A DNA stretch of 64,000 nt from Vibrio rhizosphaerae (GCF_024347095.1 NZ_AP024903.1:1178001-1242000), one strand, 5' to 3'. Positions 9,152 to 19,609 are shown, counted from the stretch's first letter. Translations and numbers: made by a program. The notes: a model not told the origin generated them from the sequence alone.

Positions 9152-10084
9152 TTATGCATTTTCATACAGCTCGTTGATGAGCTGCTCTTCAATCACCTGT
9201 CTGAGTTTTTCCCGCTCGTGACGCCAGCCTTTATCCGGAGAAGCCATATTCCGGGTAATGATTCGACAATCGCTGGGCGGGACTTCCGGCGCTGTTTCAC
9301 ATAACACCAAATCAACCCGTCGTCCGCCACAGGCTCGCTGACACCAAATCAGTTTGCGATTGAGATCCATTTTCTGAGCCGGACCATATTCCGGGGCGAG
9401 GTTGTCAATATACATGAGCACAGCCCGCTGATTTTTCGCGATGGCTTTCCCCAATTCAGGGAGTAACAGCGGTGGCATAATACTGGTCAAAAAGCTCCCC
9501 GGCCCCAGCAAAATTGCATCGGCGTGAGTAATGGCTTCAATCGCTTCATGCGTTGCCGGTACTTGCGGGGAAAGCTCTAGCCGGATGAGTTCTTCGGTCA
9601 TTTCATCGACATTGGTTTCTCCAGTGACAACGTTACCATCAATCGCATGAGCGGTGAGATCGGCCGGATGTTCTGACATCGGCAGAATGTTGATCGATAC
9701 ATTCAGCAGGGTGCGAATCAAATTAATCGCTTCAAGTGGCCGGACGGACAGATTCCCCAACGCAGTTAACATCAGATTCCCCAGATTATGCCCGTCAAGT
9801 TCACCTTGTCCCCGGAACCGATACTCGAACATCATTGAGGCGGTCGAGGGTTCGGTAATCAACTGATTGATGCAATTACGCATGTCCCCCCAGGCGATAC
9901 CTCCCTGACAGTGACGAATCCGACCTGTTGACCCGCCATTGTCCGTGGTCGCAACAATACCCGTTGCATTGGGGCCAAAATCACCAATGGCAGCCAAAAC
10001 TCGCCCGAGTCCGTGTCCTCCGCCAATCGCAACAATTTTTTTCTCTTGATAAAGTTTTTTCTGATAAGTATGCATGGTGGTCAT
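9152..10084 (-). CDS. yvcK: YvcK/CofD-like gluconeogenesis factor
   Basis: A 310-residue member of the YvcK/YbhK family of UDP-sugar-binding proteins, linked in other bacteria to growth on gluconeogenic carbon sources and to cell shape. The N-terminal nucleotide-binding loop IVAIGGGHGLGRVL is at about residues 17-30. TTDNGGSTGRIR (about 46-57) and GPGSFLTSIMP (about 196) are also family blocks. It converges on luxU and diverges from the moa operon, the usual Vibrio order. Start choice is uncertain between the ATG at 10084 and one three codons in, since neither has a clear Shine-Dalgarno. The biochemical role in this genus is not established. Confidence 0.88.
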   Translation of the reverse strand: MTTMHTYQKKLYQEKKIVAIGGGHGLGRVLAAIGDFGPNATGIVATTDNGGSTGRIRHCQGGIAWGDMRNCINQLITEPSTASMMFEYRFRGQGELDGHNLGNLMLTALGNLSVRPLEAINLIRTLLNVSINILPMSEHPADLTAHAIDGNVVTGETNVDEMTEELIRLELSPQVPATHEAIEAITHADAILLGPGSFLTSIMPPLLLPELGKAIAKNQRAVLMYIDNLAPEYGPAQKMDLNRKLIWCQRACGGRRVDLVLCETAPEVPPSDCRIITRNMASPDKGWRHEREKLRQVIEEQLINELYENA

Positions 10085-10258
10085 TATTGAGAAATTAATC
10101 GCGGTTAAGAGTAGTTGAATTTTTTGATCCAGAATACTTCTTCTGTGAAAATTTGGCTGGGATACTCAATTTTTTTGATAAGAAAGTAGGATCTATTCAA
10201 AAAAATTTGTAAACTGAAAAACATGTTAATTGTGATGACACATGTCTCATAGTTGCCA

Positions 10259-10378
10259 TAGCTCCGAGTTTGACGGGCTAAGTTTCGGATGGAATAGGCT
10301 TGTTAAACCTGTGGTCGATGTTGATGACCCGAGGGTGGGATTGGAAATGATCTTGCCTCCCGTGTTTGGAAAGGTGTT
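10259..10378 (+). promoter_or_regulatory. Putative molybdenum cofactor (Moco) riboswitch
   Basis: The moaA leader contains blocks I recognise from the Moco RNA motif: CTCCGAG, GACGGGC, AGTTTCGG, AATAGGCTTGTTAAACCTG, TGGTCGATG.TGA, TTGGAAATGATCTTGCCTCCCG and GGAAAGGTG. The last block includes the moaA Shine-Dalgarno, so ligand binding could hide the ribosome site. Location directly before moaABCDE fits. Identified by memory of the consensus, without a covariance-model search. Confidence 0.72.
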
Positions 10379-10380
10379 GC

Positions 10381-11364
10381 ATGGCTCAATTTGAAGATAA
10401 CTTTCAGCGTAAATTCTACTATTTACGTCTGTCGCTGACGGACGTATGCAATTTTAAATGTACCTACTGTTTACCGGACGGATATCAGACCGAGGCTCAG
10501 CGGCCTCAGTTTTTATCGCTGCCGGAAATTCAGCGGGTGGTCACTGCATTCGCCCGTTGCGGGACTTCTAAAGTTCGTCTAACGGGTGGTGAGCCGACGC
10601 TACGTCGGGATTTCTCCGATATTATCCATCTCGTTTCCTCAACCCCCGGCATTGAACAAGTCGCCATGACCACCAATGGGTTTCGTCTGGCCAAATCAGC
10701 CGCGGAGTGGCGTCAGGCCGGACTGACGAATATCAATGTCAGTGTGGATAGCCTCGATCCGCGAATATTCCATCAGATCACCGGTGAGAATAAATATCGA
10801 CAAGTGATGGATGGGATTGAACAAGCTTTAGCCGTTGGTTTTAAGCAAATCAAGGTCAATGTGGTTCTTCTGAAGGGATTGAATGACCGTCAGTTACCGG
10901 CGTTCCTCAATTGGATCCGTGACTTGCCCATCCAGCTCCGCTTTATTGAGTTGATGCAGACCGGAACCATGGATGCGTTTTTCGACCGGCATCATGTTTC
11001 GGGACAGGCTGTTTATCAGCAACTACTCGGCGAAGGATGGATCCCAAAGGTTCGTGCTTGCCATGATGGTCCCGCCAAAGTGCTGTCGCATCCCGACTAT
11101 CAGGGAGAACTGGGATTCATCATGCCTTATGAAAAGAACTTTTGTGCGAGCTGCAATCGCCTGCGTATCTCCGCGAAAGGGAAGTTACACCTGTGTCTGT
11201 TTGGTGAATCCGGGGTGGAATTGCGTGATTTACTCCAGCAAGATGAACAGCAGGCAGCGCTAATAGAGCGGATTCAGCAAGCTTTGGGTGAGAAGGCTGT
11301 CAGCCATTTTCTGCATGACGGAGACCCGGGGATGACACCTCACTTAGCATCGATTGGTGGTTAG
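10381..11364 (+). CDS. moaA: GTP 3',8-cyclase MoaA
   Basis: A 327-residue radical-SAM enzyme that starts molybdopterin synthesis by cyclising GTP, with MoaC, to cyclic pyranopterin monophosphate. The N-terminal [4Fe-4S] motif CNFKCTYC (about residues 24-31) is present. The C-terminal cluster is CASCNRL plus a Cys 13 residues on (HLCLF). The essential C-terminal Gly-Gly (ASIGG) is present. I start at the ATG at 10381, which has GGAAAGG six bases upstream; an in-frame TTG five codons earlier lacks one. First gene of moaABCDE. Confidence 0.96.
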   Translation: MAQFEDNFQRKFYYLRLSLTDVCNFKCTYCLPDGYQTEAQRPQFLSLPEIQRVVTAFARCGTSKVRLTGGEPTLRRDFSDIIHLVSSTPGIEQVAMTTNGFRLAKSAAEWRQAGLTNINVSVDSLDPRIFHQITGENKYRQVMDGIEQALAVGFKQIKVNVVLLKGLNDRQLPAFLNWIRDLPIQLRFIELMQTGTMDAFFDRHHVSGQAVYQQLLGEGWIPKVRACHDGPAKVLSHPDYQGELGFIMPYEKNFCASCNRLRISAKGKLHLCLFGESGVELRDLLQQDEQQAALIERIQQALGEKAVSHFLHDGDPGMTPHLASIGG

Positions 11365-11523
11365 CCCGTTTTTTCAGTCACTCGTCAATTCATCCAAGCG
11401 AATTGAGCAGAGAGCAAGATATTTCATGGATGTCACCTGAACTCACGTGTAATGAAAGTGACGAATATGGCGCATCAGAATGAACCATGTCGATAATCAA
11501 TGATCAAAATAGGTAAAATTTTT

Positions 11524-12030
11524 ATGGGACATGCACAAACTGAATTCAGACCGGCAAACATTGCGGTTTTAACTGTTTCTGATACGAGAACAGAAGAAAA
11601 TGATACATCCGGCGGTTACCTAGCCGAACAACTTCAGCAAGTCGGGCATCAGCTCGTCGATAAACGGATTGTGATTGATGATCGCTATAAAATTCGGGCG
11701 ATTGTTTCACAGTGGATTGCTGATGAAGAGGTGCAGGTTGTTTTGATTACCGGGGGAACCGGCTTTACTGAACGGGATAGTACCCCCGAAGCATTGATTC
11801 CTCTGTTTGATAAACAAGTCGAAGGATTTGGTGAATTATTCCGCATGGTCTCTTATGAAGAGATTGGCACTTCGACGATTCAGTCGCGGGCCATTGCCGG
11901 TTTTGCCAACCATACGGTCATTTTTGCCATGCCCGGATCAACGGGTGCCTGTAAGACTGCATGGACAAAAATTATTTGTCAGCAGTTGGATGCATCGCAC
12001 CGTCCTTGTAATTTTATGCCGCATTTATAA
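11524..12030 (+). CDS. moaB: Molybdenum cofactor biosynthesis protein MoaB
   Basis: A 168-residue MogA/MoaB-type protein. The family adenylates molybdopterin before molybdenum insertion, though the precise in vivo role of MoaB in gammaproteobacteria is unsettled. The N-terminal VLTVSDTRT block and the pterin-binding TGGTGFTERD loop (about residue 80) are visible, with MPGSTGACKTAW near the C-terminus. The ATG at 11524 has AGGTAA upstream and gives the usual length. An upstream in-frame ATG at 11500 would add eight residues. Separated from moaA by 159 bp. Confidence 0.92.
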   Translation: MGHAQTEFRPANIAVLTVSDTRTEENDTSGGYLAEQLQQVGHQLVDKRIVIDDRYKIRAIVSQWIADEEVQVVLITGGTGFTERDSTPEALIPLFDKQVEGFGELFRMVSYEEIGTSTIQSRAIAGFANHTVIFAMPGSTGACKTAWTKIICQQLDASHRPCNFMPHL

Positions 12031-12048
12031 GTCGAATCGGAGCCAAAC

Positions 12049-12528
12049 ATGAGTCAACTCACCCATATTAATGCCGCCGGTGAAGCCAATATGGTGGATG
12101 TTTCCGAAAAAGCGGATTCGGTGCGTGAAGCCCGGGCCGAAGCATTGGTTTACATGGCGGAAGAGACATTGCAATTAATCCTTTCCGGTCAGCATCATAA
12201 AGGGGATGTGTTTGCCACAGCGCGGATTGCCGGGATTCAAGCCGCGAAACGTACTTGGGAGCTGATCCCGCTGTGTCATCATTTGTTGTTATCGAAAGTA
12301 GAAGTTCGTTTGGAAGCCATCGAGGCTGAATCGTGTGTCAGAATCGAATCTTTATGTCGGTTGAGGGGGAAAACCGGGGTTGAAATGGAAGCATTGATGG
12401 CTGCATCTGTGGCAGCACTGACGGTTTACGATATGTGCAAAGCCGTCCAGAAAGATATGGTGATTGGCCCGGTTCGATTACTGGAGAAATCAGGCGGGAA
12501 GTCTGGCCATTTTAAGGTGCAAGCATGA
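12049..12528 (+). CDS. moaC: Cyclic pyranopterin monophosphate synthase MoaC
   Basis: A 159-residue enzyme that converts the MoaA product to cyclic pyranopterin monophosphate. Conserved family blocks are [16 protein letters not shown] at the N-terminus, [31 protein letters not shown] (catalytic-site histidines) and the C-terminal [15 protein letters not shown] [12 protein letters not shown]. Length matches E. coli MoaC (161). Its stop overlaps the moaD start as ATGA. Confidence 0.96.
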   Translation: MSQLTHINAAGEANMVDVSEKADSVREARAEALVYMAEETLQLILSGQHHKGDVFATARIAGIQAAKRTWELIPLCHHLLLSKVEVRLEAIEAESCVRIESLCRLRGKTGVEMEALMAASVAALTVYDMCKAVQKDMVIGPVRLLEKSGGKSGHFKVQA

Positions 12529-12770
12529 TTAAAGTTCTATTTTTTGCTCAAACACGAGAACTCACCGGACAGGCGGAACTTGAATTATCTCCTGCCTTTG
12601 CAACGCTTGATGCGCTGAGGCGCGATCTGGCGCAGCGCTCCGAAAAGTGGGCGTTGGCAATGGATGCGGATCGCTTGTTGGCTGCGGTGAATCAAACTAT
12701 CGTGTCGATGGATACGGCGATTCATGACGGTGATGAAATTGCATTTTTTCCACCGGTAACCGGAGGTTGA
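12525..12770 (+). CDS. moaD: Molybdopterin synthase sulfur-carrier subunit MoaD
   Basis: An 81-residue ubiquitin-fold protein ending in Gly-Gly (FFPPVTGG). That C-terminus is adenylated by MoeB and converted to a thiocarboxylate. It then donates sulfur in the MoaD-MoaE synthase to form the dithiolene of molybdopterin. Length and terminus match E. coli MoaD (81). Coupled to moaC by a four-base overlap. Confidence 0.95.
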   Translation: MIKVLFFAQTRELTGQAELELSPAFATLDALRRDLAQRSEKWALAMDADRLLAAVNQTIVSMDTAIHDGDEIAFFPPVTGG

Positions 12771-12778
12771 TCGTTGAT

Positions 12779-13231
12779 ATGAAATACGCCGTAGCTGTTC
12801 AACAGGATGATTTTTGTGTTGAAGATGAATATCAGGCACTGTCTGAGGGAGAAGATGCCGGGGCGGTGGTGACCTTTGTCGGGAAAGTCCGGGATATGAA
12901 TCTGGGTAGTCAGGTCACCGGGCTACACCTCGAACACTATCCGGGAATGACGGAAAAAGCATTGCATACGATCTGTGAGCAAGCACTACAACGCTGGCCT
13001 TTGCTTGCCGTCCGAGTGATTCATCGCATCGGTGATTTGGCGATTGGTGCGCAGATTGTTTTTGTCGGAGTGAGTAGTCACCATCGGGATGCCGCCTTTG
13101 CTGCTTGTGCTTTTATCATGGATACCTTGAAGACTCAGGCTCCTTTCTGGAAGAAAGAGACAACCGAACATGGGGATCGCTGGCTTGATAGCCGGGAATC
13201 CGATCAATTGGCTGCTGAAAAATGGCAATAA
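12779..13231 (+). CDS. moaE: Molybdopterin synthase catalytic subunit MoaE
   Basis: A 150-residue catalytic subunit of molybdopterin synthase. Visible blocks are DAGAVVTFVGKVRDMN (about residues 28-43), LEHYPGMTEKAL, HRIGDLAIG, and the active-site region KTQAPFWKKE. I prefer the ATG at 12779, which gives exactly the E. coli length. GGAGG lies 12 bases upstream. A TTG at 12767 abuts that Shine-Dalgarno too closely. Last gene of the moa cluster. No intrinsic terminator was seen behind it. Confidence 0.94.
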   Translation: MKYAVAVQQDDFCVEDEYQALSEGEDAGAVVTFVGKVRDMNLGSQVTGLHLEHYPGMTEKALHTICEQALQRWPLLAVRVIHRIGDLAIGAQIVFVGVSSHHRDAAFAACAFIMDTLKTQAPFWKKETTEHGDRWLDSRESDQLAAEKWQ

Positions 13232-13405
13232 TGTCTCATTATGTTGGTGACTCTCCTCAGGTACACGGCATTTTATCGGTCTCTGGATATTTTTTGTTTC
13301 ACTGTTAACAGTGATGAATGAAATTGAGTGATTCTATTTAGCAATTAGCTGAAATTAGTCAACACTTACCCTAAAGGCCAGATGAAAGGCTTGAAGGAGA
13401 GAACG

Positions 13406-13822
13406 ATGGAATCACTCAAAGTTAGACATTATATGACACAGCATTCGATTACTTTTAAAGCTGATATGTCGTTATCTGCCGCATTGGAAAGAGTCATTGA
13501 GTTTAATGATTTTTTTAGTGGACCGGTGATCGATGATCATGGCAGAGTGATTGGCTTTCTGTCGGAGCATGATCTACTCGATAAGCTGGTGAAAGTCAGC
13601 TATTTCTGTCAAGACTCGCATACGGTGGGTGACTGTATGACACAAATCGTCGACACCATCAGCCCAGACTTGCCGATTATCGAATTAGCGGATTATATGC
13701 GTGATGGCCGATCAACTTATCCTGTTGTTGAAGACGGTCGGTTAGTCGGCGTGATTAACCGGCGTGCAGTGCTCAAAGCGATTAATAAAAACCTACATAG
13801 TTGCTTTAAACGTCAGGTCTGA
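13406..13822 (+). CDS. CBS-domain pair protein
   Basis: A 138-residue protein made almost entirely of two CBS domains, about residues 4-62 (VRHYMTQHSITFKAD... VIGFLSEHDLL) and 72-130 (DCMTQIVDTISPD... LVGVINRRAVL). Such pairs bind adenine nucleotides and usually sense energy status. I cannot tell its target. The ATG at 13406 has AAGGAG upstream. An in-frame ATG eight codons earlier looks like leader. Single-gene unit ended by a hairpin terminator. Confidence 0.85.
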   Translation: MESLKVRHYMTQHSITFKADMSLSAALERVIEFNDFFSGPVIDDHGRVIGFLSEHDLLDKLVKVSYFCQDSHTVGDCMTQIVDTISPDLPIIELADYMRDGRSTYPVVEDGRLVGVINRRAVLKAINKNLHSCFKRQV

Positions 13823-13858
13823 ATTTAGTCGTTCGGATAGCACTCACTTGCGTTTCAT

Positions 13859-13891
13859 AAGCCTCGAAATGTCATTTCGCAGGCTTTTTTT
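13859..13891 (+). terminator. Intrinsic terminator after the CBS-pair gene
   Basis: Stem AGCCT-(C)-GAAAT / ATTTC-(G/C)-AGGCT with a 3-nt loop and one bulge is followed by T7. Confidence 0.82.
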
Positions 13892-14061
13892 GGGGCTTTT
13901 GATGAAGTGTGTCACATATTAATGAAATATGATGTTATATAGATTCTCTATGTGTGATCTATGTTGACACTTATGGGCTTAATCTTGGTTAAAGTGCTCG
14001 TAGCATTTCATGATACTGAAGTTTGAGTATTTCAACCAAGATTACAATGAAGGAGACAATC

Positions 14062-14823
14062 ATGTCAGATCAAGTTTTTCATCTCGGTGTCACGCAAGCA
14101 GATCTGAATGGTGCGACACTGGCGATATTGCCCGGTGACCCTGAACGCGTGAAGAAAATTGCTGATCAGATGGACTCCCCAGAGTTTTTGGCGAGTCATC
14201 GCGAATTTACGTTATATCGGGCAAAAGTTGATGGGAAGCCTGTCATTGTTTGTTCAACGGGTATTGGCGGTCCATCAACGTCAATTGCCGTTGAGGAATT
14301 AGCTCAGTTAGGGGTTCGCAGTTTCTTACGTGTTGGAACCACCGGGGCCATTCAGCCCAATATTCAGATTGGAGATATCATCGTGACGACTGCGGCGGTC
14401 CGGTTAGATGGGGCAAGCTTGCATTTTGCACCCATGGAATTTCCGGCGGTGTCTGATTTTGCCGCAATGACAGCACTGAAACAGGCTGCCGATGACGAAG
14501 GCATTCCGGTTCATACGGGGATTACCGCTTCAAGTGACACCTTCTATCCGGGGCAAGAGCGTTATGATACGTATTCGGGACGAGTTACGCGTCGTTTTCA
14601 AGGCTCTGTTGAAGAGTGGCAGTCAATGGGCGTGCTGAACTTTGAGATGGAATCCGCCACGTTGTTTACCATGTGTGCCAGTGCCGGTTTACAGGCAGGC
14701 TGTGTCGGCGGGGTGATTATCAACCGGACACTCAAAGAGATCCCGGATCATGCCGTTGTGAAAGAAGTCGAAGCAAAATCCATCCGCGTAGTCGTCAAAG
14801 CTGCAGCACTTTTGCTGGCTTAA
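14062..14823 (+). CDS. udp: Uridine phosphorylase
   Basis: A 253-residue nucleoside phosphorylase that splits uridine with phosphate to uracil and ribose-1-phosphate. The phosphate-binding [12 protein letters not shown] (about residues 24-35), [13 protein letters not shown] (about 70-82) and VGTTGAIQ loops are clear. [10 protein letters not shown] near residue 193 binds ribose. AAGGAG lies eight bases before the ATG at 14062, and this start gives the same length as E. coli Udp (253). The upstream in-frame ATGs are not needed. I did not find a convincing CRP or CytR site. Confidence 0.96.
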   Translation: MSDQVFHLGVTQADLNGATLAILPGDPERVKKIADQMDSPEFLASHREFTLYRAKVDGKPVIVCSTGIGGPSTSIAVEELAQLGVRSFLRVGTTGAIQPNIQIGDIIVTTAAVRLDGASLHFAPMEFPAVSDFAAMTALKQAADDEGIPVHTGITASSDTFYPGQERYDTYSGRVTRRFQGSVEEWQSMGVLNFEMESATLFTMCASAGLQAGCVGGVIINRTLKEIPDHAVVKEVEAKSIRVVVKAAALLLA

Positions 14824-14842
14824 TCCTCACCTAAACATTCTG

Positions 14843-14880
14843 GGCGTCATGAGATTATGTTTCATGACGCCTTTATTTAT
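14843..14880. terminator. Terminator between udp and a convergent gene
   Basis: Stem GGCGTCATGA / TCATGACGCC (10 bp) with a 9-nt loop, then a T-rich tail TTTATTTATT on the plus strand. It ends udp. Confidence 0.83.
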
Positions 14881-14884
14881 TCGT

Positions 14885-15697
14885 CTAGGCGGTAAGTAAC
14901 TTTGGGAGCGGCATGTATAGTGTCTCAATGAGCTCTCCCAGCATATGATCGTAAACGTGCGCAATACTCAGCGAAATATCAGCGGTCATCTGATACATGG
15001 CTTCGGCACTGATATTGTAATCGGGATGTTTACTCACATCAGCCAGAATCACCAGTGCTTTGGTACACGTCGGGGATGAGATGGATAAAGGGCTCACCAT
15101 GGTTAACTGATTCACTTTTCTTGCAAGTATATCTGCACAGTGTTGTAAACGTGTTTGTCCTTCGGGGGTATTCATCTCTTCAATACAGATTCTGAATTGT
15201 GTCAAAGCATCCATCGCATCAATCACTTGCTGCCAGTTCATATGATATTCATCACTCAAATCTTCCCGGTTCACTTCCACTAACCAAGCCAGCATGACTT
15301 CATCCATGAGAAACATACAGTGACGGATCGCTTTGCCGTGGATCATTTGATTACGAGAAATGGTTCGTTCTGACCAGTCCTGCATCAATGCTTTCAGTTT
15401 GAGCTGCAGCACACGATACATCGGCTTATTATCAAAATGAGCAATGGAAATCAGGTGGGTTGTTTTTTCAGTCAGCAGCTCGGCAAGATGCTCAATTTCA
15501 ATATCTCGGTGCTCACCAAACATGAGAACATGATGCGTCGCACTTCGGTGTTGGCGACACAGATAAAGCACCTGACGTAAATCAACAAGCAGTTCATACT
15601 TACGTTGCAAGGTCGATTCACGTTGTTTGGCAAGATAAAACATGAATCCGAGTATGCCGACGGAAACCAGCATAGAAATAATGACGAACATAACCAA
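14885..15697 (-). CDS. Membrane-anchored protein of unknown function
   Basis: A 270-residue protein I do not recognise. It has one N-terminal transmembrane helix (about residues 3-22, VIISMLVSVGILGFMFYLA) and then a long, mostly helical, His- and Met-rich soluble region with no cysteine-rich or P-loop motif. The segment LVDLRQVLYLCRQHRSATHHVL just after the membrane helix faintly resembles the start of NIT-type (nitrate/nitrite-sensing) four-helix domains. This is a weak guess, and no signalling output domain follows. It converges on udp and stands alone. Start could also be two codons in. Confidence 0.7.
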   Translation of the reverse strand: MVMFVIISMLVSVGILGFMFYLAKQRESTLQRKYELLVDLRQVLYLCRQHRSATHHVLMFGEHRDIEIEHLAELLTEKTTHLISIAHFDNKPMYRVLQLKLKALMQDWSERTISRNQMIHGKAIRHCMFLMDEVMLAWLVEVNREDLSDEYHMNWQQVIDAMDALTQFRICIEEMNTPEGQTRLQHCADILARKVNQLTMVSPLSISSPTCTKALVILADVSKHPDYNISAEAMYQMTADISLSIAHVYDHMLGELIETLYMPLPKLLTA

Positions 15698-16046
15698 CTC
15701 CTTGTCTATGTAGAGATGCCTTGATTTTTATGGTTATTGAGCCTGATGCAGAATAGCGTTGTATGTGCGAAAGACATCCGCCAGTACAATTGAAAGTAAA
15801 CAAGCCCAACTCACAAAGGTCAAGGTACCTTGTATCCTTATAGTTAAAAATAAGCAGAATTGGTGCCAGATTATTTTATCTTCAAAATCATCACTTTAAC
15901 CTTTTATTCACAATTGTATTGCACTGTTATTGTGCGCAAATGATGATCTTGGGGAGAGATTTTTTGAGTGTGTCGATGCGTATGGATAAAAAAGAGGCCT
16001 TAACGATATTCGCTAAGGCCTCTAACCAATTGATCATGATATAGAT
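15698..16046. other. Intergenic region between the membrane protein and metG
   Basis: These 349 bp are AT-rich. They hold the promoter side of the membrane-protein gene and the metG terminator at 15986-16023. No other gene or repeat is seen. Confidence 0.6.
15986..16023 (-). terminator. metG terminator
   Basis: On the minus strand a 10-bp stem AGAGGCCTTA / TAAGGCCTCT is followed by a T6 run. Confidence 0.88.
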
Positions 16047-18092
16047 TTACATGACACGCATACCCGGCTGGGCACCTTCATGCGGTTCAAGGATCCAAAG
16101 CTCTTTCCCCCCCGGTCCGGCCGCGAGAATCATGCCTTCAGACATGCCAAACTTCATTTTTCGTGGTTTCAGGTTGGCAACCATGACTGTATATTTCCCA
16201 ACCAGCTCTTCGGGTTGGTAGGCAGCTTTGATACCGGAAAAGACCTGACGGACTTCACCACCAATATCTAGCTGGAATTTAAGCAGCTTATCGGCTTTAG
16301 GCACCGCTTCACAAGACAGGATTTTCGCAATGCGTAAATCCACTTTGGCAAAATCATCAAATTCGATTTCCGGGGCGATGGGCTCTTTGCTCAGTTCCGT
16401 CTCTTCCTGAGAGGCCGACTGAATAATCGCTCTCTCGGCTTCAACGGCTTCTTTCGAATCCTCGATCATTGCTTCAATCTGTTTTGGGTCGATTCGGCTG
16501 AAGAGAGCTTTGAAGGTGGCAATCTCATGATCAACCAACGGTTGCTGAATGGTATCCCAGCTCAGTTCTTGATTGAGAAAGGCTTCACTTCGGGCTGCCA
16601 ACGCTGGCATGACGGGTTTAAGGTAAGTCATCAGTACACGGAACAGGTTCAGTCCCATGGAGCAGATTTCTTGCAGTTCCTGTTCTTTGCCTTCTTGTTT
16701 GGCAATGACCCACGGTGCTTTTTCATCTACATATTGGTTGGCTTTATCTGCCAGTGCCGTGATTTCGCGGATCGCCCGGCCATATTCCCGGCTTTCGTAG
16801 AGTGCGCCGATCTGTTCAGCCGCATCAATAAAAGTCTGATATAGCGCTGGTTCAACACACGTTGTGGCTAATCGGCCTGCAAAGCGTTTGTTGATAAAGC
16901 CGGCGTTGCGTGATGCAAGGTTCACGATTTTATTGACGATATCTGAATTCACGCGTTGGGTGAAATCTTCCAGATTCAAGTCAAGGTCATCAATCCGGCT
17001 ATTGAGTTTGGCTGCATAATAGTAACGCAGGCATTCTGGATCCAAGTGATCCAGATAGGTGCTGGCTTTGATGAATGTTCCTTTAGACTTAGACATCTTG
17101 GCACCATTGACGGTGACATAACCGTGGACATAGACGTTGTTCGGTTTGCGGAAACCTGCGCCGTCGAGCATCGCTGGCCAGAACAGGCTGTGGAAGTAAA
17201 CAATGTCTTTACCGATAAAGTGATAAAGCTCGGCCTGACTGTCTTGGTGCCAGTATTCGTCGAAATCCAGATCATCACGGCGATCACACAAATTCTTAAA
17301 TGAACCCATGTAACCGATCGGCGCATCGAGCCAGACGTAAAAATACTTACCGGTTTCGCCCGGAATTTCGAATCCGAAATAAGGCGCATCGCGTGAGATG
17401 TCCCACTGTTGCAAGCCGGACTCAAACCATTCTTGCATTTTGTTTGCCATTTCGGTTTGTAAAGAACCGGAACGGGTCCATGCTTTCAACATGTCTTCAA
17501 ACTGGGGCAAATCAAAGAAGAAATGCTCTGAATCTTTCATTACCGGTGTCGCGCCGGACACAGCAGATTTAGGATTGATCAGATCGGTTGGGCTATAGGT
17601 TTCGCCACAAGCATCGCAGTTGTCGCCGTATTGGTCTTCGGAATGACATTTCGGGCAGGTGCCTTTCACGAAACGATCCGGCAAAAACATTTCTTTCTCC
17701 GGATCGAACAGTTGTGAAATCGTCCGGCTTGAAATAAATCCGTTGGCTTTGAGTTGTTGGTAAATCAGCGAAGATAATTCACGGTTTTCTTCGCTGTGCG
17801 TGCTGTGATAGTTATCAAAGCTAATATCAAAACCGGCAAAATCTTTCTGGTGCTCTTGGCTGACTGAAGCAATCATTTCTTCTGGTGTGATCCCCATCTG
17901 CTGTGCTTTCAGCATGATCGGTGTACCGTGTGCGTCATCTGCACAGATAAAGTGGATGACATTGCCGCGCAGGCGTTGGTAGCGTACCCAAATATCCGCT
18001 TGAATATGCTCCAGCATATGACCCAAGTGGATAGAACCGTTTGCATACGGCAGGGCACAAGTTACCAGAATTTTTCTTGGTTCAGTTGCCAT
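16047..18092 (-). CDS. metG: Methionine--tRNA ligase
   Basis: A 681-residue class I synthetase that charges tRNA-Met. The HIGH-type motif [13 protein letters not shown] is at about residues 19-31. A zinc knuckle [19 protein letters not shown] (about 145-163) supplies four cysteines, and KMSKS is near residue 333. A C-terminal EMAP/Trbp111-like tRNA-binding domain (about 580-681) explains the long form, close to E. coli MetG (677). It is divergent from mrp across 280 bp. Confidence 0.97.
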   Translation of the reverse strand: MATEPRKILVTCALPYANGSIHLGHMLEHIQADIWVRYQRLRGNVIHFICADDAHGTPIMLKAQQMGITPEEMIASVSQEHQKDFAGFDISFDNYHSTHSEENRELSSLIYQQLKANGFISSRTISQLFDPEKEMFLPDRFVKGTCPKCHSEDQYGDNCDACGETYSPTDLINPKSAVSGATPVMKDSEHFFFDLPQFEDMLKAWTRSGSLQTEMANKMQEWFESGLQQWDISRDAPYFGFEIPGETGKYFYVWLDAPIGYMGSFKNLCDRRDDLDFDEYWHQDSQAELYHFIGKDIVYFHSLFWPAMLDGAGFRKPNNVYVHGYVTVNGAKMSKSKGTFIKASTYLDHLDPECLRYYYAAKLNSRIDDLDLNLEDFTQRVNSDIVNKIVNLASRNAGFINKRFAGRLATTCVEPALYQTFIDAAEQIGALYESREYGRAIREITALADKANQYVDEKAPWVIAKQEGKEQELQEICSMGLNLFRVLMTYLKPVMPALAARSEAFLNQELSWDTIQQPLVDHEIATFKALFSRIDPKQIEAMIEDSKEAVEAERAIIQSASQEETELSKEPIAPEIEFDDFAKVDLRIAKILSCEAVPKADKLLKFQLDIGGEVRQVFSGIKAAYQPEELVGKYTVMVANLKPRKMKFGMSEGMILAAGPGGKELWILEPHEGAQPGMRVM

Positions 18093-18372
18093 AACTTATC
18101 TTTCGCTCTGTCTGTTATACTCGGATGGCCTCAAAATATCGTCGGATGAAAGCTTGGTATGTGATTTTGAGGTTGCCGGAGTGGTGTATCAAAATTTGTG
18201 ACTGCTAATACTACCTGATGACAGGAATAACGCCAAGGCGTTATTCCTTTATCTTGCAGGGGTTCTGTCTGCTTTATTGTGGTGTTAGCATAGGCTTTTG
18301 GCGCTGCCTGATGAACGGGTCATCACTGGTGAGCGCGTCGATTGAAATCATATCCGGTAAAGAAGGTAATCT

Positions 18373-19443
18373 ATGCGGCAGCTTACACCTCCCCAATCAC
18401 TTTGTATCTGGTTGAATCAATTTTCTCACCCTTGTCTACGCGCCGACTGGGCATCTCAACCGGGACTGGTTTATACCCATGAAGATGATCGCTATCATAT
18501 TGAATTACCTTTTGCGGCCAATACCCTGGCAGACGAGCTACGACAATGGATGACAGCCCAAGCTGATCGACCGGTTGCAGGTGACATTGAGGTACATGTG
18601 GTGCCGAAAACCTTGCAAACTCAGGTCGCTTCTCCCGTGAAAGGGGTCAAAAATATGATCGCAGTGACCTCCGGAAAAGGCGGGGTCGGTAAATCAACCA
18701 CGGCGGTGAATCTGGCTTTGGGGCTGGCGGCCTCCCATGCCCGCGTGGGGATTCTGGATGCGGATATTTATGGACCATCAGTTCCGATGATGCTGGGGAC
18801 AGTTCATGCTGAACTGGCGGTTCGGGATGAGCGCTGGATGCAACCGGTGCAGGCACACGGCCTTTACTCGCATTCGATCGGTTATCTGATGAGTCAGGAT
18901 GATGCGGCGGTCTGGCGTGGCCCGATGGCTTCTAAAGCGTTCCAGCAGTTGCTCAATGAGACCGAATGGCCATCGCTGGATTATTTGGTCGTGGACATGC
19001 CGCCGGGCACCGGAGACATTCAACTGACCTTGTCCCAACAGATGCCACTGACGGGTGCCGTGGTGGTGACCACGCCGCAAGATCTCGCGCTTGCGGATGC
19101 CCGTAAAGGTGTTGCGATGTTTGAAAAGGTCAATGTCCCGGTGATCGGGCTGGTGGAAAACATGAGTTATCACATCTGTAGTCAGTGTGGCCACCGTGAA
19201 GACCTGTTCGGGACCGGCGGTGCTGAAAAAATGGCGCAGGAATATGGATTGAGTCTATTGGCACAAATCCCGTTGCATCGCCAAGTTCGTGAGGATATTG
19301 ATACAGGATGTCCGACGATGGTTGCCCGGCCAGAAAGTGAGCATGCCCGGCTTTATCTGGCCATGGCTGAACGGGTTGCCAGCCATTTGTATTGGCGTGG
19401 TCAAGTGGTTCCTGATGCGATCCCCTTCACGCATATAAAATAA
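18373..19443 (+). CDS. mrp: Mrp/ApbC family iron-sulfur cluster carrier ATPase
   Basis: A 356-residue ParA/MinD-type ATPase of the Mrp/NBP35 family, which carries [4Fe-4S] clusters to target apoproteins. The deviant Walker A TSGKGGVGKST is at about residues 99-109. Walker B-type VVDMPPGTGD is near residue 213, and the cluster-binding pair CSQCG near 274. The N-terminal DUF59-like part is shorter and less conserved than usual. AAGGTAA precedes the ATG. Divergent from metG, as in many gammaproteobacteria. Confidence 0.93.
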   Translation: MRQLTPPQSLCIWLNQFSHPCLRADWASQPGLVYTHEDDRYHIELPFAANTLADELRQWMTAQADRPVAGDIEVHVVPKTLQTQVASPVKGVKNMIAVTSGKGGVGKSTTAVNLALGLAASHARVGILDADIYGPSVPMMLGTVHAELAVRDERWMQPVQAHGLYSHSIGYLMSQDDAAVWRGPMASKAFQQLLNETEWPSLDYLVVDMPPGTGDIQLTLSQQMPLTGAVVVTTPQDLALADARKGVAMFEKVNVPVIGLVENMSYHICSQCGHREDLFGTGGAEKMAQEYGLSLLAQIPLHRQVREDIDTGCPTMVARPESEHARLYLAMAERVASHLYWRGQVVPDAIPFTHIK

Positions 19444-19609
19444 GTTTTGTATCGATCAGACAAGGATTGTCCGGGATGGATGCTACTTTGATGAAAGACA
19501 AGATAAATTATACTTTTTTGCCCCTGTCAATCTGGTATCCGGTAAAGCTTGTCTCTATAATCACGCCGGCTTATCTGGTTTCTTTGTCAAATGTATCGAG
19601 TGAACAATC

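Noticed and set aside
13953..13969. CRP site upstream of udp
   Set aside because: TGTGA is followed by TGACA at seven, not six, bases, and the second half does not match TCACA.
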